Shown here: positions 36,068 to 38,744 of the stretch, one piece after another
Layout of the letters: the number at the start of each line of letters is the position of its first letter
Numbering within the stretch: the stretch's first letter is position 1
NCBI RefSeq assembly: GCF_013618865.1
Contig: NZ_JABSOE010000044.1
Coordinates: 1 to 38,744 of the forward strand
Direction: 5' to 3'
DNA length: 38,744 nt
Origin: Phocaeicola faecicola
GTDB lineage: Bacteria; Bacteroidota; Bacteroidia; Bacteroidales; Bacteroidaceae
Program-made: the position numbers and the translations under genes
The notes under the pieces: model-generated
Databases searched by the model: none
Seen by the model: the letters and a program-made list of their open reading frames with translations, nothing else
What the model was told of the DNA's origin: nothing

Positions 36068-36675
36068 ATTGAACCTAATATATTTAGTAATTTTATCACT
36101 TTATGTATTTCTGAATATGCCTTCAAATCTTCTGGTGATTTTTGACAAAGTTGGCACAGTTTCTCTGAATTTGACATTGCCCGTTCCAAATCTCCATTCT
36201 CTGTTAAGTATTTATAGAGGTTGGTGCGTATGAAATATCGTTTTGTCTTTTCATACCCCGGCATATATTTCTGCAATTCGGGAAGCAGTTGCTCATAACT
36301 CTCATATCGCCGACAAACCACATTAGGCAAGAAGTGGAGCAGAAACCAGAATTCCGTGCAAGGATTCGTTTCTACGAACATAACCTTTCCGGCATATTTC
36401 TTCTTGTTATACTCTTTCTTTGCTCGTTGGTATAGTTGCATTTCGGAAGGATATTGATACAGCCTGTCCATATCAAAAAGGCATACGATAAAGTCATATT
36501 GCTTGTTCAAATAAGATTCTACAAGTTTTAGAATATGATTGATATCGCTATGCTGTGGAAAATCAGGCGCAACCTTGAAAGGATAACGACACGCAACCCT
36601 CAATGAATCAAAATAGAACCACTCGGTTTCTCCTTCGCCTATAATGGCGATACTTTTCGTCACTGTTCGCCTCAT
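36064..36675 (-). CDS. rloB: RloB/AbiLii-like protein with TOPRIM-type motifs
   Basis: This 203-residue protein matches the RloB family. Its N-terminal GEGETE (13-18) and FDMD (67-70) are the metal-binding acidic motifs of a TOPRIM-like fold. NPCTEFWFLLHF (104-115) is the characteristic RloB block. Such proteins pair with an AAA ATPase encoded immediately upstream, as in the RloA-RloB and AbiLi-AbiLii pairs, and are thought to be the effector nuclease. Here the ATPase gene lies four bases upstream. Confidence 0.85.
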   Translation of the reverse strand: MRRTVTKSIAIIGEGETEWFYFDSLRVACRYPFKVAPDFPQHSDINHILKLVESYLNKQYDFIVCLFDMDRLYQYPSEMQLYQRAKKEYNKKKYAGKVMFVETNPCTEFWFLLHFLPNVVCRRYESYEQLLPELQKYMPGYEKTKRYFIRTNLYKYLTENGDLERAMSNSEKLCQLCQKSPEDLKAYSEIHKVIKLLNILGSM

Positions 36676-36679
36676 ATCA

Positions 36680-37978
36680 TTAGTCGTTTAGGTTAATGTA
36701 TTGACTGCCAAGAAACGGAAGCTTAACTAATTTACCCTGTTTGTAAGCATTATACGGGGAAAGATTCTTGTGCAGACCTAAAGATGAAAGACGTACTATT
36801 TTAGTTTCGCCATATTCGTCTTTATCCGTAAACCATATCGTATCACGTCGAATGAAATCTTCGTTGAGAAGATTGATGTCGTGCGTTGTCAACAACATTT
36901 GGGATGTTCCTTCACTGTTCGCTAAAAAGACTTTTATAAAATAAGCCAGCAGTTCATAGTGGATGCTTGTTTCAACTTCGTCAATAAGCACAAACCGGTT
37001 GGTCTTCAACAAGAAATTCAGAATTACTGCCATTCCCAAAAATCTCATTGTACCATTGGATTCGTATTCTTCAGACAAATCGTATAGTTTGTCGCCAACC
37101 TTATGCCTGAATGTCAATTCTGTATTTGTGATTTTTCCTTTTCTAAGCATTTCAGCTTTTGCCTCATTATCAATTGGAGCACTTTGAATCAATTGCTCCA
37201 ATTCAGGAGTAATCAATTCTTCCTCTTCATGCAATACGACATCTTCTATGTTGAAATCGGATGCTTTCAAAAAGTTCAAAATAAACTTCTTCAAATCGCC
37301 TGTTTCATCTTTATCCAATCGTGATTTTACATATCCCGAAAGCAGCATACCGGGAGCCAATACGTCTTTAACCTGTTTGGCAAAGTAATCATATACATCG
37401 TTCAACTTAGTGCGTTCTACATTACTCTTACCAAATGCAGCAAGCACACTGCAATTATTGATAGTGTTGCCGGAAATCACATCCTGACTCTTCCGTGGCA
37501 TTTTCAGATTTACACCGAAATCTATTGTGGTAGAATCTGTAGTTGCATCATAACTACGGCTATACAATTTGGTAGGACGAATAGAATCGTAAACAATCAA
37601 TGTCTCCGAATAGATATATTTTGCGTCTAATTCAAAAGTAAGGATATACTTCGATTTATTAATATAGAATACCATGGACATTTTTGTCCTTTCATTTCTT
37701 GATGTGTCATCTAGCATAAAAGGAATGACCCCGGTTTTTTCATTTCGGTCTTTGGGCATTCTAAGAACGAGCATTCTGAAAAATTCCACAGCATTCAAGA
37801 TATTGGTTTTGCCTGAAGCGTTGGCACCGTAGATGATGCCCAATTTCAACAATCTTATCCCATCCTTAACTTCATATGAATATTCGTCAGACATAAAAGT
37901 GTCTGATGAAGGTTCAAAGCTTAACTTTTGTGAGGACTTTATTGAGAAAAAATTTTCAATGGTGAATTCTGCTATCAT
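36680..37978 (-). CDS. rloA: RloA/AbiLi-like AAA ATPase
   Basis: This 432-residue SMC/ABC-like ATPase (AAA_15/AAA_21 type) is the likely sensor or regulator of the defence operon. It starts with an IENFFSIKSSQKLSF segment. Walker A is GANASGKTN (51-59), a signature-like ESNGTMR lies at 306-312, Walker B is FVLIDEVETSIH (329-340) and the H-loop is TTHDINLL (364-371). The pattern is shared by OLD-family, AbiLi, RloA and PARIS AriA ATPases. Pairing with a RloB gene places it in the RloA/AbiLi group. Confidence 0.88.
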   Translation of the reverse strand: MIAEFTIENFFSIKSSQKLSFEPSSDTFMSDEYSYEVKDGIRLLKLGIIYGANASGKTNILNAVEFFRMLVLRMPKDRNEKTGVIPFMLDDTSRNERTKMSMVFYINKSKYILTFELDAKYIYSETLIVYDSIRPTKLYSRSYDATTDSTTIDFGVNLKMPRKSQDVISGNTINNCSVLAAFGKSNVERTKLNDVYDYFAKQVKDVLAPGMLLSGYVKSRLDKDETGDLKKFILNFLKASDFNIEDVVLHEEEELITPELEQLIQSAPIDNEAKAEMLRKGKITNTELTFRHKVGDKLYDLSEEYESNGTMRFLGMAVILNFLLKTNRFVLIDEVETSIHYELLAYFIKVFLANSEGTSQMLLTTHDINLLNEDFIRRDTIWFTDKDEYGETKIVRLSSLGLHKNLSPYNAYKQGKLVKLPFLGSQYINLND

Positions 37979-38006
37979 ATTCGTTGAATTTATCTATTAT
38001 ATGACA

Positions 38007-38014
38007 CAAAGATA
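38007..38014 (-). promoter_or_regulatory. Likely promoter -7 box of the defence operon
   Basis: TATCTTTG on the minus strand (38014-38007) is a perfect TAnnTTTG box, 28 bases before the ATPase ATG. The -33 region is only T-rich (minus strand, about 38033-38029). A leader of about 22 bases is predicted. Confidence 0.55.
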
Positions 38015-38156
38015 GAAATAAAGCCTTATAAAATGAATTATAATAATCACTTTTGTAGAAATATTACATAATATTAGTATAAAATGCTGTTTTAGTCGTT
38101 TACAATAACAGATTAAAACAAATTAAGATGGAGATTGCATCGAATCTAATTGAATA

Positions 38157-38215
38157 TAAATAATTACAGATAAAATCAATAAACAACAAAGAGATACCAG
38201 GTGCATACATGAAGC
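38157..38215 (+). repeat. Cassette-flanking direct repeat, right copy
   Basis: This 59-bp stretch is the partner of 32286-32345, in the same orientation, about 80 percent identical. It lies upstream of the ATPase gene. The shared ends are TAAATAATTACA and ATGAAGC. Confidence 0.75.
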
Positions 38216-38349
38216 TATTAAGCTATAAAATGCGTAATATTTGATTAGGATTTAGAGAACAATATGACTTTATTTCAGCAATTCTTTGATGAGAAAATAT
38301 AAGAAACTTATAACTTGCTGCTATTTAAGTATTTAATAATTATTTATTG

Positions 38350-38398
38350 CACATTACCTACTAATTTGTTGCGGTACAAATATGGTACAAATAAGCGA
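38350..38398 (+). repeat. GGTACAAATATGGTACAA repeat, right copy 1
   Basis: CACATTA at 38350-38356 is followed 22 bases on by CGGTACAAATATGGTACAA (38372-38390). The same spacing and core occur in the copy 168 bases downstream. Confidence 0.7.
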
Positions 38399-38517
38399 AT
38401 TAAATATATTTTAGGAATAATGAATAGAAAAACCTATCCCAATATTCGCTTTCGATATTGACAAGGGAAAATTACTTGTGTATATCCTTGATTCTCAGAC
38501 TATATTTTTTTAAGCGT

Positions 38518-38566
38518 CACATTATCTACCATTAAGGTACGGTACAAATATGGTACAATTATGCCA
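38518..38566 (+). repeat. GGTACAAATATGGTACAA repeat, right copy 2
   Basis: CACATTA at 38518-38524 is followed by an identical 19-base core CGGTACAAATATGGTACAA at 38540-38558. The core holds two GGTAC arms, and the left half also occurs at 31195-31212. Confidence 0.7.
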
Positions 38567-38612
38567 TTAAAAGCCAATAATCATAGATAAAAACCACCAT
38601 TATAAAGAAAAA

Positions 38613-38650
38613 CAAAAAAGAGGCTGTCTCAAAATGAGATGGCCTTTTTT
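38613..38650. terminator. Hairpin terminator, probably at a mobile-element end
   Basis: AGGCTGTCTCA pairs with TGAGATGGCCT (arms about 38620-38630 and 38634-38644), with six A before and six T after, so it can act in both directions. GAGGCTGTCTCAAAA-type sequence is a common insertion-sequence end in Bacteroides, from memory. Confidence 0.6.
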
Positions 38651-38658
38651 GTGTCTGC

Positions 38659-38705
38659 AAAAAAAATCGGGCAAGTCCTAACTTCGCGAAGTCAGAACTT
38701 GCCCG
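38659..38705 (-). terminator. Minus-strand terminator with near-palindromic stem
   Basis: The 38 bases 38668-38705 form a near-perfect palindrome: outer arms CGGGCAAGT/ACTTGCCCG and inner ACTTCGCGAAGT. On the minus strand it is followed by a T-tract (38666-38659). It probably ends a minus-strand gene lying beyond the window, possibly a transposase. Confidence 0.65.
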
Positions 38706-38744
38706 TCTCCCTAATTTTTTGTATCTTAGGGAATCAAGTCAAGA

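Noticed and set aside
36064..37978. Calling the ATPase/TOPRIM pair a PARIS (AriA-AriB) system
   Set aside because: The small partner carries the RloB block NPCTEFWFLLHF rather than an AriB (DUF4435) pattern, so AbiL/RloAB is the closer match.
38350..38566. CRISPR array
   Set aside because: There are only two copies 168 bases apart, they diverge outside the core, and no cas genes are nearby.

Overview
The window looks like a chromosomal segment of a gut Bacteroidales bacterium, most likely Bacteroides or Phocaeicola. The evidence is an RprX/RprY-type two-component pair, a hybrid two-component sensor with beta-propeller repeats, a DUF4924 protein beside rfbD and prfC, and several matches to the Bacteroidetes promoter pattern (TTTG, about 19 bases, TAnnTTTG). 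Assignments rest on sequence reading and family knowledge only; no database search was possible.

Layout. (1) 1-2330: a transposase tail runs almost directly into a histidine kinase/response regulator pair. (2) 2348-4601: the rprX-rprY pair on the minus strand, closed by a clear terminator. (3) 4990-7826: an outer-membrane beta-barrel protein with a small secreted partner. (4) 7930-8900: a gene graveyard holding an ABC-exporter ATPase fragment, the end of an alpha-1,3-fucosyltransferase (GT10) gene and an internally deleted IS1634-like transposase. (5) 9575-13297: a minus-strand housekeeping operon, lysE-type exporter, DUF4924, rfbD, prfC. (6) 13433-17137: purL with its own promoter and terminator. 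(7) 17474-22627: a 1336-residue hybrid sensor followed closely by a pair of half-size CHR (chromate-type) transporter genes. (8) 22725-26314: a cobalamin riboswitch followed by a binding protein, permease and ATPase for corrinoid uptake. (9) 26325-30666: a lipoprotein/beta-barrel protein, a CPA1-type K+/H+ antiporter and an ABC-F protein.

(10) 30667-38744 is an AT-rich accessory block. Its core is a tightly packed minus-strand run of four genes: a RloA/AbiLi-like AAA ATPase, a RloB/AbiLii-like TOPRIM-type protein, a PD-(D/E)XK nuclease and a protein with an RX4H HEPN-type ribonuclease motif. A separate PD-(D/E)XK protein follows. The five genes are bracketed by an imperfect ~60-bp direct repeat (32286-32345 and 38157-38215). 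Outside that lie copies of a GGTACAAATATGGTA motif. An Abi_2 (AbiD/AbiF) gene remnant lies next to the cassette. I read this as a phage-defence island. The four-gene combination is the best candidate for an undescribed system: an AbiL-like ATPase/TOPRIM pair extended with a DNA-cutting and an RNA-cutting candidate. The window ends in two hairpin terminators, probably the edge of another mobile element.
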